From NCBI GenBank assembly GCA_016712635.1, contig JADJQS010000008.1, forward strand, positions 1-64,000: DNA of 64,000 nt. The letters run 5' to 3'. Numbering within the stretch: the stretch's first letter is position 1; the number at the start of each line of letters is the position of its first letter. Origin of the DNA: Gammaproteobacteria bacterium. GTDB lineage: Bacteria > Pseudomonadota > Gammaproteobacteria > SZUA-140. A model generated the notes under the pieces. That model had not been told where the DNA came from. It worked only from the letters and a program-made list of their open reading frames with translations, and ran no database searches. Positions 53,205 to 61,653 of the stretch are shown here, one piece after another. Made by a program: the position numbers and the translations under genes.

Positions 53205-55331
53205 TTAATCCCAGTTTCTGTCGCTGACGCGATGCTCGGGAGACGATTTATGACAGGTACCGGCGCAGTTCCGGTTGGTACTCACAGATGCGTTCTCATG
53301 CTCGCCCGCCTTGTAGTCGCCGGCATGGCATGCCGCGCAGTCAGGCTGGTATGCCGAGTTGGGCCAGGGCACGATCTCGGCGTTTGTCTTGTGACAGTCG
53401 GTGCAGCTCAGGCTGACCCGATGATCGCCGGGATAGGCGGTGCTGTTGTGGCGGAAGGTCAATGTCGTCCAGTTGCTGGTGTTGTGGCAGATGTTGCACT
53501 GCTGGGTCGTTACGAAGTGTCCGGTCGGCTTGCCGGTCGCCCCGCTGCCGTTGTGGCAGCTGGAACAGGAGCCAGTGACGGTGCTGTGATCGAATGTCGC
53601 TGGTACCCACGCCGTGGTTGAATGACAGGTATCGCACTGGGCCGAGGTGGTCACGTGGTTGTTCGTCTTGCCGGTGGCGGTGGTGCCGTTGTGGCAGCTG
53701 GAACAGGAGCCAGTGACGGTGCTGTGATCGAATGTCGCTGGTACCCACGCCGTGGTTGAATGACAGGTATCGCACTGGGCCGAGGTGGTCACGTGGTTGT
53801 TCGTCTTGCCGGTGGCGGTGGTGCCGTTGTGGCAGCTGGAGCAGGTGCCGGTGACACCGCTGTGATCGAAGTCTGCCGGTGTCCAGGCATTGGTAGAGTG
53901 ACAGCTGTCACACTGGGCCGAGGTGGCGACGTGGTTGTTCGTCTTGCCGGTGGCGGCAGTGCCGTTGTGGCAGCTGGAGCAGGTGCCGGTGATGCCGTTA
54001 TGGCTGAAATTCGCCGGGGTCCACGCCGTGGTCGAGTGGCAGGTGTCGCACTGGGCCGAGGTGGTCACGTGGTTGTTCGTCTTGCCGGTGGCGGTAGTGC
54101 CGTTGTGGCAGCTGGAACAGGTGCCGGTGACACCGCTGTGATCGAAGTCTGCCGGTGTCCAGGCATTGGTAGAGTGGCAGCTGTCACACTGGGCGGAAGT
54201 GGCGACGTGGTTGTTTGTCTTGCCGGTGGCGGTGGTGCCGTTGTGGCAGCTGGAGCAGGTGCCGGTGACACCGCTGTGATCGAAGTCTGCCGGTGTCCAG
54301 GCATTGGTAGAGTGGCAGCTGTCACACTGGGCGGAGGTGACGACGTGGTTGTTCGTCTTGCCGGTGGCGGTGGTGCCGTTGTGGCAGCTGGAGCAGGTGC
54401 CGGTGATGCCATTATGGCTGAAATTCGCCGGGGTCCACGCCGTGGTAGAGTGGCAGGCGTCACACTGATTTGTGGTTGCAAGGTGGTTGTTCGTCTTGCC
54501 GGTGGCGGTGGTTCCGTTGTGGCAGCTGGAACAGGTGCCGGTGACACCGCTGTGATCAAAGTCTGCCGGTGTCCAGGCGCGGGTCGTATGGCAGGTATCG
54601 CACTGGGCCGAGGTAGCGATGTGGTTGTTCGTCTTGCCGGCAGCGGTGGTGCCGTTGTGGCAGCTGGAACAGGTGCCGGTGACACCACTGTGATCGAAAC
54701 TTGCCGGTGTCCAGGCGCGGGTCGTATGGCAGGTGTCGCACTGGGCCGAGGTGGTCACGTGATTGCCCGGCTTGCCGGTAGCGGTGGTGCCATTGTGGCA
54801 GCTGGAACAGGTACCGGTGACCTGGGAGTGATCGAACACCGCGTTGTCAAAGGTGCTGGTGGTATGACAGTCGTCGCAGTTGTTGTCGCTGCTGATGTGG
54901 TTCTTGCCTTTGCCCTGCGCCGTGCGGCCGTTATGGCAGCTTGCGCAAGAGCCGATGACCGAGAAATGATCCACCTTCAGCGTCGGTCTCCATGCGTTCG
55001 TGGTATGGCAGTCTTCGCAGAAATCAGTGGTATCGATGTGGGTGACGGGTTTCTTCGAGGCGGAGGAGGATCCGGTCGAGGTATGGCATGCCGCACACTG
55101 GCGCGGTGTTCCCTTGAATATTCCGCGCATGTGGCAGTCCGAGCAGGCAACATCGCGATGACCGCCGGTGAGCGGGAAGCCGGTCGAGAAATGATCGAAC
55201 TTCTCGTCCTGAGCCGCAGCGTTGTGTGCAATGAGGACGCCGACTCCCAGAAGCAGCGCAGATATCACGAGGGCTGCGCGATACAGATGCCTCCCGCCAG
55301 TGCGGGATCTGTTCAAAAAATTCGATTTCAT
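53205..55331 (-). CDS. Giant repeat cytochrome c with 28 haem sites
   Basis: 708 residues. Signal peptide ends HNAAAQDEK. I count 27 CXXCH motifs and one CX3CH (CAGTCH) near the C-terminus. The middle consists of a 46-residue two-haem unit (FDHSGVTGTCSSCHNGTTAT... CDSCHSTNAWTPAD) repeated ten times, with extra histidines available as distal ligands. Such spacing would give a long, thin chain of closely packed haems, suited to electron conduction across or outside the envelope. Fifth-to-fifth gene gaps of 5 bases on each side place it in one operon. Confidence 0.92.
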   Translation of the reverse strand: MKSNFLNRSRTGGRHLYRAALVISALLLGVGVLIAHNAAAQDEKFDHFSTGFPLTGGHRDVACSDCHMRGIFKGTPRQCAACHTSTGSSSASKKPVTHIDTTDFCEDCHTTNAWRPTLKVDHFSVIGSCASCHNGRTAQGKGKNHISSDNNCDDCHTTSTFDNAVFDHSQVTGTCSSCHNGTTATGKPGNHVTTSAQCDTCHTTRAWTPASFDHSGVTGTCSSCHNGTTAAGKTNNHIATSAQCDTCHTTRAWTPADFDHSGVTGTCSSCHNGTTATGKTNNHLATTNQCDACHSTTAWTPANFSHNGITGTCSSCHNGTTATGKTNNHVVTSAQCDSCHSTNAWTPADFDHSGVTGTCSSCHNGTTATGKTNNHVATSAQCDSCHSTNAWTPADFDHSGVTGTCSSCHNGTTATGKTNNHVTTSAQCDTCHSTTAWTPANFSHNGITGTCSSCHNGTAATGKTNNHVATSAQCDSCHSTNAWTPADFDHSGVTGTCSSCHNGTTATGKTNNHVTTSAQCDTCHSTTAWVPATFDHSTVTGSCSSCHNGTTATGKTNNHVTTSAQCDTCHSTTAWVPATFDHSTVTGSCSSCHNGSGATGKPTGHFVTTQQCNICHNTSNWTTLTFRHNSTAYPGDHRVSLSCTDCHKTNAEIVPWPNSAYQPDCAACHAGDYKAGEHENASVSTNRNCAGTCHKSSPEHRVSDRNWD
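53551..54802 (-). repeat. Ten exact-period 138-bp tandem repeats in the 28-haem gene
   Basis: The marker TTGTGGCAGC recurs at 53551, 53689, 53827, 53965, 54103, 54241, 54379, 54517, 54655 and 54793, always 138 bases apart. Every unit keeps frame. Near-identity of the units indicates recent amplification and permits copy-number change. Confidence 0.9.
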
Positions 55332-55336
55332 GGCAG

Positions 55337-56941
55337 TCAGCGTCCCGTTGTGGTCTGTGTATCCCGATTATTATTGATGTTGATGCGCGCGAAGTCCTCG
55401 GTATCGTGACAGCGCTCGCAGCGCGGACCAAATCCGCCGGCATGGATATCGTCCCGCTGATGGCAGGTATTGCACTCCTTGGGAAGCTTGAGGTCTTTCG
55501 TCACGCGTGCAATATGACAGTCATGGCAATTCAGCTTTGTGTGTTTGCCGTCCAGTTTGAATTTCGTCTGCGAGTCGTGATCGAAGATCCAGAATTTCCA
55601 GCCGTTCGGATTGTGGCAATCGGCACATTGGGTGCCCAATCGCCTCTTGTGTTCATCATCAGCTTCATGGCATGAGTGGCAGCCCGGCTTTGTGTCCTTG
55701 AAGCTGGCCGTCAGATGGCACTCCTGGCAGGGCGTCACCGCGTGCGTGCCTATCAACGGAAAATGGCTGACGTCGTGATCGAAGACGATGCGGTCGCTCC
55801 ATGATGTCTCGTTGTGACATTGTCCGCAGAGCTTTCCTTGTTGTTCCTTGTGTACGTCGTCTTTTTTATGACAGTCGATACAGCCCGTCGGAAGTTTCTC
55901 CTTGTAGACGTCTCCGCCGTGGCAGTCGCTGCACACGAGATCCTTGTGCCGGCCCGACAGTCTGAATTTGGTGTCCTTGTCATGATTGAAGGCATTTTTT
56001 CCCCAGCCCGTCGTCGCATGACAGCTGGCGCATTTCTTCCCGAACTGGCCCTTGTGGCTGTCATCGTTGGCATGGCAATCCACGCACACTGTGCTTGTTT
56101 TTTCCTTGTAGAGATCCCTTTCGTGGCAGCTGTCGCAGGCGACCTTGCTGTGGCGTCCTTCAAGCCTGTACTTGGTCGACTTGTCATGATCAAAATGTGA
56201 ATCTTTCCATTTTTTTTCCGCATGGCAGTCATGGCACTTTTCGCCATAACGGCCCCTGTGCACATCGTTGAGGCGGTGGCAGGCGACGCAGTTTACCGCG
56301 ATATTCTTGTAGCGTTCGTTCGGATGGCAGCTGTTGCAGGCCGCCTCACGGTGTTTGCCCTTGAGTGCGAATTTGGTTTTGTCATGATCAAATGCAGATG
56401 TCTTGAGCCACGAGGTTTCGTTGTGACAATCCCCGCATTTTGACCCCAGCTCCTCCCGGTGCGGATTTCTCTCCTTGTGGCAGTCGGCACATTTCACGCT
56501 GGCCTCGTGGTATTTCTTTCCGGTGCGGTGGCAAGCCTGGCAGCGCGTGGCGGCATGCGCGCCCTTGAGGGAGAAGTCCGTTTGTGCATGATCAAAGGTC
56601 TGTGTATCGAGATGGATGATGTCCGCTTCCCGTCCAAGGTGATCACTGTGGCAGCGTTTGCAATCCAGCTCTCCGCCAGTGGCGATCCGCCCGTGATAAC
56701 CACGTTTCTCCTTGATGTCTCTGGCAATGTTTTCATGGTCATGGCAGTCCACGCAGCGCCGGCTCTGAGTATGCTTGCTGAATGCCTCGTGACATTGTTT
56801 GCAGTCTGTCTCAAATTTGGCGTGACCCCGGACCAGTTCGCCCGGCATCAGCATGACTTCCAGCGTCGATCCTGCTGCCTTGCCGCAGAGGAAAGCCATG
56901 CTCAGTCCGAACGCCAGCCAAAAGACGAGGCGGTTGTACAT
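55337..56941 (-). CDS. 21-haem cytochrome c
   Basis: 534 residues from ATG 56941, where the signal peptide MYNRLVFWLAFGLSMAFLC starts; the frame reaches back to 56977. I count 21 CXXCH motifs. A roughly 65-residue three-haem unit recurs (FDHDKTKFALKGKH, C..CH, CVDCH..DD.HKG..G..C..CH). Histidine-rich loops give many bis-His ligands. The family resembles multihaem proteins of metal-respiring bacteria. Likely periplasmic, between the membrane cytochrome b-like protein upstream and the 28-haem protein downstream (5-base gap). Confidence 0.92.
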   Translation of the reverse strand: MYNRLVFWLAFGLSMAFLCGKAAGSTLEVMLMPGELVRGHAKFETDCKQCHEAFSKHTQSRRCVDCHDHENIARDIKEKRGYHGRIATGGELDCKRCHSDHLGREADIIHLDTQTFDHAQTDFSLKGAHAATRCQACHRTGKKYHEASVKCADCHKERNPHREELGSKCGDCHNETSWLKTSAFDHDKTKFALKGKHREAACNSCHPNERYKNIAVNCVACHRLNDVHRGRYGEKCHDCHAEKKWKDSHFDHDKSTKYRLEGRHSKVACDSCHERDLYKEKTSTVCVDCHANDDSHKGQFGKKCASCHATTGWGKNAFNHDKDTKFRLSGRHKDLVCSDCHGGDVYKEKLPTGCIDCHKKDDVHKEQQGKLCGQCHNETSWSDRIVFDHDVSHFPLIGTHAVTPCQECHLTASFKDTKPGCHSCHEADDEHKRRLGTQCADCHNPNGWKFWIFDHDSQTKFKLDGKHTKLNCHDCHIARVTKDLKLPKECNTCHQRDDIHAGGFGPRCERCHDTEDFARININNNRDTQTTTGR

Positions 56942-56957
56942 GTCCCAGCCGCCCGCC

Positions 56958-58010
56958 TTAGTACATGTGGACGGCAATTACATGGACGACCCCCGTGATC
57001 ACCATCATGAGGAACAGCGGCATGTGCAGCAGGTGCCACAGCGAGAACATGCGCTCGAAAAAGCTGAAACCGGCAACCTTGCGCGTGGTGGTGAAAAAGT
57101 CACCCAGGTAACGACTCATGATGCGGCGCTGGTGCTTGTGCTGTGCTGGCGTCCAGTTCATGCGCTTCGAGTGCGACCGGATGGCCTGATCGACCCGCAG
57201 GAGCAGCTTGAGCTGGAGCCAATGACTGTAAAGCGCGAACAGGATGATGCGGATACCGGCATACAGTACCCCGCGTTCGATGCGGGGTTCCCAGCGCTGA
57301 ATAGACTGTAGCTCCTGTTTGAGTTTAGGCGCGGAGTCAAGGATCTCAGCCAGGCGGTTTTTTCGCAGCGCTTCGTCGTCCAGAAGCTCCTTGAGCGAGG
57401 CCTTCCTGCCGTAGAGGCCGTAGTGAATCTTGCGGTAAAAGTAACGTCCGATCAGTCCGCTCGATGCGACGGTGATCATGCAGAACAGGGCGATATTGCT
57501 GTTCATCGACCCGAGCTTGAACCCGGCATGATAGAGAACGCATACCGGGCCGATGACACCGAGCATCATGTGCGTACGGAACCAGAACTTGACGGGCCCG
57601 AGAACGCGCAGGATACGTATCCTCTTTCGCAGGGGATACAACAGCAGAAGCAGCATCAGTACGGCGCCGATGATCCCGAGTGCATAGCCGGCGCCTGATT
57701 CTGCGATCAGATAGGTCTCAGCCCGGTTTTGCCATCCGGCGTAGATCAGCAGGCACACCGTGGCGCCGAACACGAAGGTGATGAGATTTTCCGCACCCGT
57801 GCCGGAGCGATGCGGCTGGATATCTGGCCGGTTCCTTGCGATGGGGGCCTTGTCTGCCGGTGACGCCGCTTTCGCCTGAACTGCATCGACTTTAGGTTGG
57901 ACGATGCTCAGGCCCGCCTTCGGCATGGATGGCATGGCTGTCCGCCTCGTACCTCGCTGGCCTGGAATAGGTCCATCGTGCCGGGCGTTGGTTTTATTTG
58001 TCAGAGACAC
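56958..58010 (-). CDS. Di-haem cytochrome b-like membrane protein
   Basis: 350 residues. A polar N-terminal ~70 residues, then six or so helices. H147-x13-H161 (RTHMMLGVIGPVCVLYH) and H329-x13-H343 have the spacing of paired helix histidines that hold b-haems; H326 and H348 are further candidates. A long cytosolic loop (about 195-245) is charged. First gene of the multihaem operon, so it could pass electrons between the quinone pool or the neighbouring flavoprotein and the periplasmic cytochromes. Family name unknown to me. Confidence 0.65.
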   Translation of the reverse strand: MSLTNKTNARHDGPIPGQRGTRRTAMPSMPKAGLSIVQPKVDAVQAKAASPADKAPIARNRPDIQPHRSGTGAENLITFVFGATVCLLIYAGWQNRAETYLIAESGAGYALGIIGAVLMLLLLLYPLRKRIRILRVLGPVKFWFRTHMMLGVIGPVCVLYHAGFKLGSMNSNIALFCMITVASSGLIGRYFYRKIHYGLYGRKASLKELLDDEALRKNRLAEILDSAPKLKQELQSIQRWEPRIERGVLYAGIRIILFALYSHWLQLKLLLRVDQAIRSHSKRMNWTPAQHKHQRRIMSRYLGDFFTTTRKVAGFSFFERMFSLWHLLHMPLFLMMVITGVVHVIAVHMY

Positions 58011-58104
58011 GATGTGATACGTTCCTCAATAATCCGCGAATATGGAATACCGGTAAATTATCGGCATCTGCGGTTCCCAATACACGACGGAGTTCGACAT
58101 TTTT

Positions 58105-58134
58105 GCTTAAGGGAAGCTTAAGGGAAGCTTAAGG
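58105..58134. repeat. Three 11-bp-phased GCTTAAGG repeats in divergent promoter region
   Basis: GCTTAAGG occurs at 58105, 58116 and 58127, spaced 11 bases (about one helical turn), with GAA spacers. It sits between the divergent multihaem operon and flavoprotein gene, a fitting place for a regulator that binds one DNA face. Could also be simple slippage. The rest of 58011-58276 shows no gene. Confidence 0.5.
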
Positions 58135-58276
58135 CGCGATCGGCGCCGGTTGCGGTGGAATCCTCAAATCTGCATGGTGCGTTTATACCGTTGGTCCGGA
58201 GGGGTCGATACAGTCGTGATGCATGGTGCGGACCGGTTGTTTACGGCGTGGAGCAGTTATTCAAGAGCGGGTCAGG

Positions 58277-59587
58277 ATGTCATTCGCGATTACTGTGCAA
58301 TTGGCAGTGTACGGCGCCTTGCTGGTGCTGATTGTTGTGTATTTCTACCGACGCCGGCTCCGGAGGACGGAGCGCGCGCTGTACGCGCTGCGGCAGGAGA
58401 CCGACGCCGGTCATGCCGGTCCGGTGTCACTGCATCCGCTGATAGACGTCTCCCGCTGCATCGGCTGCGGCGCCTGTGTGAGCGCTTGTCCTGAAGGAGG
58501 TGTTCTAGAGCTGATCGACAACAAGGCGGCGCTGATCCGCCCTTCCCACTGCATCGGTCACGGCGCATGCAATAACGCCTGTCCGGCCGATGCCATCACG
58601 CTGGTGTTCGGCAGCGAGAGCCGCGGCGTAGATATCCCCATGGTGAATCCCGATTTCGAGACCAATGTGCCGGGCCTTTTTATCGCCGGCGAGCTTGGCG
58701 GCATGGGATTGATCCGCAACGCCGTCGAGCAGGGCAGGCAGGCGATGGAATCGATCAGGAAAATGCGCGGACGTGGCCGGGATGGACAGATCGACGTGAT
58801 CATCGTAGGGGCCGGACCGGCGGGGTTTTCGGCATCGCTGGCGGCGATGCAGCATGAATTGCGCTGTGTCACCCTCGAGCAGGACTCGCTCGGCGGAACG
58901 GTGGCCCACTTCCCGCGCGGAAAGATCGTCATGACATCGCCCATGGACATTCCCATGGTCGGAAAGGTGCGGCTCACCGAGACTAGCAAGGAGGCACTTC
59001 TGACATTGTGGCAGGATGTCGAGCGAAAGACCGGATTGAGGATCAACTATCACGAACGGGTGGATATGATCGAGCCGGCAGCTGACGGGTTCGTGGTCAA
59101 GACGTCGCGAGCTATCTATCAGGCGCGGTCAGTGCTGCTCGCCATCGGCAGGCGCGGCACGCCGAGAAAGCTGGAGGTCCCGGGCGAGGATCTGTCCAAG
59201 GTGGTCTATCGTCTGATCGATACCGACCAGTATCGAGGGCGGCATGTGCTGGTAGTGGGTGGCGGCGATGCTGCCATGGAGGCGGCCGCCAGCATCGCAG
59301 AGGAGACGGACGCGAAGGTCACGCTGTCCTACCGGTCGGAGGCCTTCTCGCGCGCCAAAGAGAAGAATCGCATCCGAGTCAACGAGCTTGCCACGAGCGG
59401 TCGGCTGCAGGTCATGATGAAATCTAACGTGAAAATGATACAGTCCGACCGGGTTTTTATTGAACAGGAGGGGCGACTGCTCCAGTTGTATAACGACGCG
59501 GTGATCGTCTGCGCGGGCGGGGTGCTGCCGACAGCATTCCTGCAGCAGACAGGCATCCAGGTGGAAACGAAATACGGTACGGCCTGA
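58277..59587 (+). CDS. Membrane-anchored ferredoxin/FAD-NAD(P) oxidoreductase
   Basis: 436 residues. An N-terminal membrane helix (about 7-24), then two iron-sulfur sites: C61-C64-C67-C71 (CIGCGACVSACP) and C92-H95-C98-C102 (CIGHGACNNACP), the second with His replacing a Cys. A VPGLFIAGELGGMGLIRNAV segment, usually C-terminal in flavoproteins, comes next. FAD motif IIVGAGPAGF (~175-184) and NAD(P) motif VLVVGGGDAAME (~325-336) follow. Thioredoxin-reductase-like but without its CxxC. Divergent from the cytochrome operon; may link NAD(P)H or ferredoxin to it. Confidence 0.85.
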   Translation: MSFAITVQLAVYGALLVLIVVYFYRRRLRRTERALYALRQETDAGHAGPVSLHPLIDVSRCIGCGACVSACPEGGVLELIDNKAALIRPSHCIGHGACNNACPADAITLVFGSESRGVDIPMVNPDFETNVPGLFIAGELGGMGLIRNAVEQGRQAMESIRKMRGRGRDGQIDVIIVGAGPAGFSASLAAMQHELRCVTLEQDSLGGTVAHFPRGKIVMTSPMDIPMVGKVRLTETSKEALLTLWQDVERKTGLRINYHERVDMIEPAADGFVVKTSRAIYQARSVLLAIGRRGTPRKLEVPGEDLSKVVYRLIDTDQYRGRHVLVVGGGDAAMEAAASIAEETDAKVTLSYRSEAFSRAKEKNRIRVNELATSGRLQVMMKSNVKMIQSDRVFIEQEGRLLQLYNDAVIVCAGGVLPTAFLQQTGIQVETKYGTA

Positions 59588-59592
59588 CGGGT

Positions 59593-61635
59593 ATGCATCA
59601 ACGAACATTCGCAAGGACCATCCTGGCCGCCTGCCTTCTGCTGGGCGGAGCCGTCCTGTCAGGCGGAGGGGCGTCGGTGCACGCGGCCTCCATGGATGAC
59701 GTGAATGCCGCGATTCGCGTGCGTGACTACGGCCGCGCAGCGCTGCTGCTACGGGAGCAGGCGGACGCCGGTGATGCCGAGGCCCAGTACCAGCTGGCCG
59801 CACTGTACCGTTCCGGGCAAGGTGTGACCAAGGATCATGCCGAGTCTGTGCGCTGGCTCAGACGGGCGGCGGAGCAGGGGCATGTCAAGGCCCAGTACAA
59901 CCTTGGGGTGATGTACGAGAACGGATGGGGCGTGCCCGTCGATGATGCGCAGGCGATGCAGTGGTTCGAGAGGTCGGCCGGGCAGGGATACGGCATGGCC
60001 AGGAAACGGGTCGCAGGTGCGAGCGGCGACGGACAGACGGTCACCGCGGATCCGCAGGCGGCCAGGGAGGCGATGATGTCATCGGTGCGGAAGGGCGACG
60101 CCGCCGGGGTTGCCCGCTGGTTGCAGCGCGGCGCCTCGCCCGATGCCGTCGACGACTATGGAAATACTCCTCTGATCGAGGCGGTGCGTCGGGACGACCC
60201 GGCGCTGGTGAAGATTTTGCTTGCGGCAGGAGCCGCCACTGCGGCCGTCAACAGTTATGGAGACAACGCCCTGCTGATCGCCGCGCAGCGGGGGCGGCGG
60301 GAGGTTATCGATGCCCTGCTCTCCGCCGGGGCGGCTGTGGAGGTGGCGGACCGCAATAAGAACACGCCGCTGCTGCTGGCAGCGATGGAGAACCATAAGG
60401 AAATCGTGGAACGCCTGTTGTCCCGCGGCGCAGATGTGCATCATCGCAACTTGAAAGGTTGGACGGCGATACAGGCCGCTCGCAGTAAAGGCCTGGTTGC
60501 TATGGAGCGGATCCTTCTGGCGCATGGCGCAGAGCCGGTGTCCGATGAGCCGCGTCGTCAGTCCGCGGGACCATTGCCGATCGAAGAACCGGCGGACGGG
60601 GTCTCCGCCGGTGGAGAAAAGAGCGCACGCCCGTACGCCGGCTGGTCTCCCTTGATGATCGCCGCCTGGCGCGGCCAGGAGGCGATGGTCGGGGATCTGC
60701 TCGGCCAGGGCGCCGATCTCGCCACGCGAGATGTCGACGGTTACGACGTCCTGAGCCGCGCGGCATGGCGCGGCCATGTCGCCATTGTGCGGCGTCTGCT
60801 GGCGGCAGGCGCCGATCCCGGAGCGCAGGCGCGCAATGGAAAAACCGCTCTCATGCTCGCCGCCGAAAACGGCCACGCCGAAGTGGCGGCCGTCCTCGCA
60901 GCGGCGGGCGCCGTGGTGGATGTGGCGCGCGCGACCGACGGGCTTACGGCTCTGATCGTTGCGGCGCAGGCCGGCCATGACGAGGTGGTCGCGGGCCTGT
61001 TGCGCGATGGTGCCGATCCGGATCGCGCGGCCTCGGATGGCAAGACGGCATTGATGATGGCGGCACAGGCCGGTGATAGCGCCCTGGCGGCGCTGCTGCT
61101 TGATCGCGGGGCCAGGATCGATGCAGTCGACAAGACGCGGCGCAGTGCCTTGTGGCTGGCCGCGAGCGAGGGGCGTAAAGACACAGTGCGCCTGCTGCTT
61201 GCGCGCAAGGCGGCGCTGGAGGTCAGCGATGCCGACGGGATTACCCCGCTCACGCGGGCCGCACAGGCAGGACGGCCGGACGTGTTCCGGCTGCTGCTGG
61301 CAGCCGGCGCCGCGACTGACAGCCGCAGCCTGTCAGGCAACACCGCGCTTATGTTCGCAGCCGACGGCGGGTACGTGGAGATCGTCTCGGATCTGATCGC
61401 ACGCAAGGTGGATGTTGATGTACGCAATGAAGTCGGCAATACCGCGCTGATCGTCGCGGTTCAAGGTGGGCATGTCGAAGTGACCCGGCAACTGCTCGAG
61501 GCTGGCGCAAATCCGGATATCCGCAACAACAAGCGCCAGCAGGCGGTTACCCTGGCAGAGCAGTCCGGTGATCCCGGCCTGTCCGGTTTGTTTGCCGACT
61601 ACCGCGGGAAACGCAAGATGTTCGGATTGTTCTGA
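59593..61635 (+). CDS. Exported Sel1-ankyrin repeat protein
   Basis: 680 residues. Signal peptide ends ASVHAASMD. Two or three Sel1 units (about 50-130, AEAQYQLAALYRSGQGV, AQYNLGVMYENGWGV) are followed by roughly 14 ankyrin repeats (about 155-660; DDYGNTPLIEAVRRDDPALVKILLAAGA type) broken by a linker near 320-345. A protein-binding solenoid in the periplasm. It starts 5 bases after the flavoprotein stop, so it is co-transcribed; it may organise partners of the electron-transfer system. Confidence 0.88.
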   Translation: MHQRTFARTILAACLLLGGAVLSGGGASVHAASMDDVNAAIRVRDYGRAALLLREQADAGDAEAQYQLAALYRSGQGVTKDHAESVRWLRRAAEQGHVKAQYNLGVMYENGWGVPVDDAQAMQWFERSAGQGYGMARKRVAGASGDGQTVTADPQAAREAMMSSVRKGDAAGVARWLQRGASPDAVDDYGNTPLIEAVRRDDPALVKILLAAGAATAAVNSYGDNALLIAAQRGRREVIDALLSAGAAVEVADRNKNTPLLLAAMENHKEIVERLLSRGADVHHRNLKGWTAIQAARSKGLVAMERILLAHGAEPVSDEPRRQSAGPLPIEEPADGVSAGGEKSARPYAGWSPLMIAAWRGQEAMVGDLLGQGADLATRDVDGYDVLSRAAWRGHVAIVRRLLAAGADPGAQARNGKTALMLAAENGHAEVAAVLAAAGAVVDVARATDGLTALIVAAQAGHDEVVAGLLRDGADPDRAASDGKTALMMAAQAGDSALAALLLDRGARIDAVDKTRRSALWLAASEGRKDTVRLLLARKAALEVSDADGITPLTRAAQAGRPDVFRLLLAAGAATDSRSLSGNTALMFAADGGYVEIVSDLIARKVDVDVRNEVGNTALIVAVQGGHVEVTRQLLEAGANPDIRNNKRQQAVTLAEQSGDPGLSGLFADYRGKRKMFGLF

Positions 61636-61653
61636 CGAGGCATTTCGATCTGG

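Noticed and set aside
53551..54802. Regular repeats considered as a CRISPR array
   Set aside because: 138-bp period, no distinct repeat/spacer structure, and fully coding as cytochrome.
53760..55409. 549-codon plus-strand frame
   Set aside because: Antisense image of the 28-haem repeat gene; the long open frame comes from the tandem repeats and GC-rich codon use.
58150..58494. 114-codon frame overlapping the flavoprotein start
   Set aside because: Arg-rich, out of frame with the clear ferredoxin motifs, no conserved features.
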